Source of the DNA: Chitinophaga tropicalis
GTDB lineage: Bacteria > Bacteroidota > Bacteroidia > Chitinophagales > Chitinophagaceae
DNA length: 64,000 bases
NCBI RefSeq assembly: GCF_009758205.1
Contig: NZ_WRXN01000001.1
Span: 682,001-746,000 of the forward strand
Direction of reading: 5' to 3'
The notes under the pieces were generated by a model, which was given only the letters and a program-made list of their open reading frames with translations, was not told the origin of the DNA and searched no databases. Positions 63,893 to 64,000 of the stretch are shown here, in pieces (the stretch's first letter is position 1; each line of letters opens with the position of its first letter). Made by a program: the position numbers and the translations under genes.

Positions 63893-64000
63893 ATATATCT
63901 ATTAGAATTATCGTCTGCTATTTCCCGTAATGGCCGAATATTTATAAACTCTAATCCGGTATTCGTAGATAAAAGATGCAGGAGAACAGGAAAAGTATAC

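Overview
The window looks like chromosomal DNA of a Bacteroidota bacterium close to Chitinophaga (family Chitinophagaceae). Three things support this. Several proteins belong to families that are typical of, or most common in, this phylum: DUF4836, DUF3857/transglutaminase, S46 dipeptidyl peptidase, DUF4369/DUF5106 thioredoxin proteins, PorT-like barrels and SpII lipoproteins. Many gene starts are preceded by the Bacteroidota -7 promoter motif TAnnTTTG or its TAnnTTTA variant, with no clear Shine-Dalgarno sequence. The translations match the protein style of that family. The genus is inferred from memory of homologues, not computed.

Layout. 0-4 kb: the tail of an iron-containing alcohol dehydrogenase, an MFS exporter, a 47-residue membrane peptide, a fused 2-oxoacid dehydrogenase E1 and a small 'holin family' membrane protein. 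4.2-14.6 kb: a carbohydrate and cell-envelope block with an exported hydroxypyruvate-isomerase-like TIM barrel, a SUMF1-fold protein, two exported Gfo/Idh/MocA oxidoreductases, a PBP4-type carboxypeptidase, two lipoproteins and a gluconokinase-like FGGY kinase. 14.6-30 kb: mutL, msrB, a YciI protein, a DUF4836 lipoprotein, a small MacB/FtsX-type ABC system, a transglutaminase-like membrane protein, a DUF2891 protein, an FAD oxidoreductase, ybaB, tRNA-Thr(CGU), a collagen-like lipoprotein, obg and adk. 30-37 kb: an exported GH3/beta-lactamase fusion, an A/T-rich DUF4143 ATPase behind a duplicated dyad, and a heme A synthase. 37-52 kb: a membrane patatin, typA, an AlkB-family dioxygenase with a SIR2-like gene, a META lipoprotein, an S46 peptidase, rnhB, rpoN, a PAP2-like protein, recA and an AlkA-type glycosylase. 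52-64 kb: an M28 peptidase, cysS, an EEP-family hydrolase, a tandem rhomboid pair of which one lacks the catalytic residues, rlmD, a TlpA-like protein, three tandem outer-membrane barrels and metF.

Most of the window is housekeeping DNA. I see no prophage, insertion sequence, CRISPR array, rRNA or plasmid function. The recurring unusual feature is a family of nine near-identical perfect hairpins (core TTTTGCCGAAGGCAAAA, GAA loop) at gene ends, often beside a smaller GGCC-GCA-GGCC hairpin. The best candidates for undescribed biology are the rhomboid pair with a dead member, the alkB/SIR2-like gene pair, the exported GH3/serine-hydrolase fusion, the exported oxidoreductase/isomerase/SUMF1 cluster, and the hairpin family itself.
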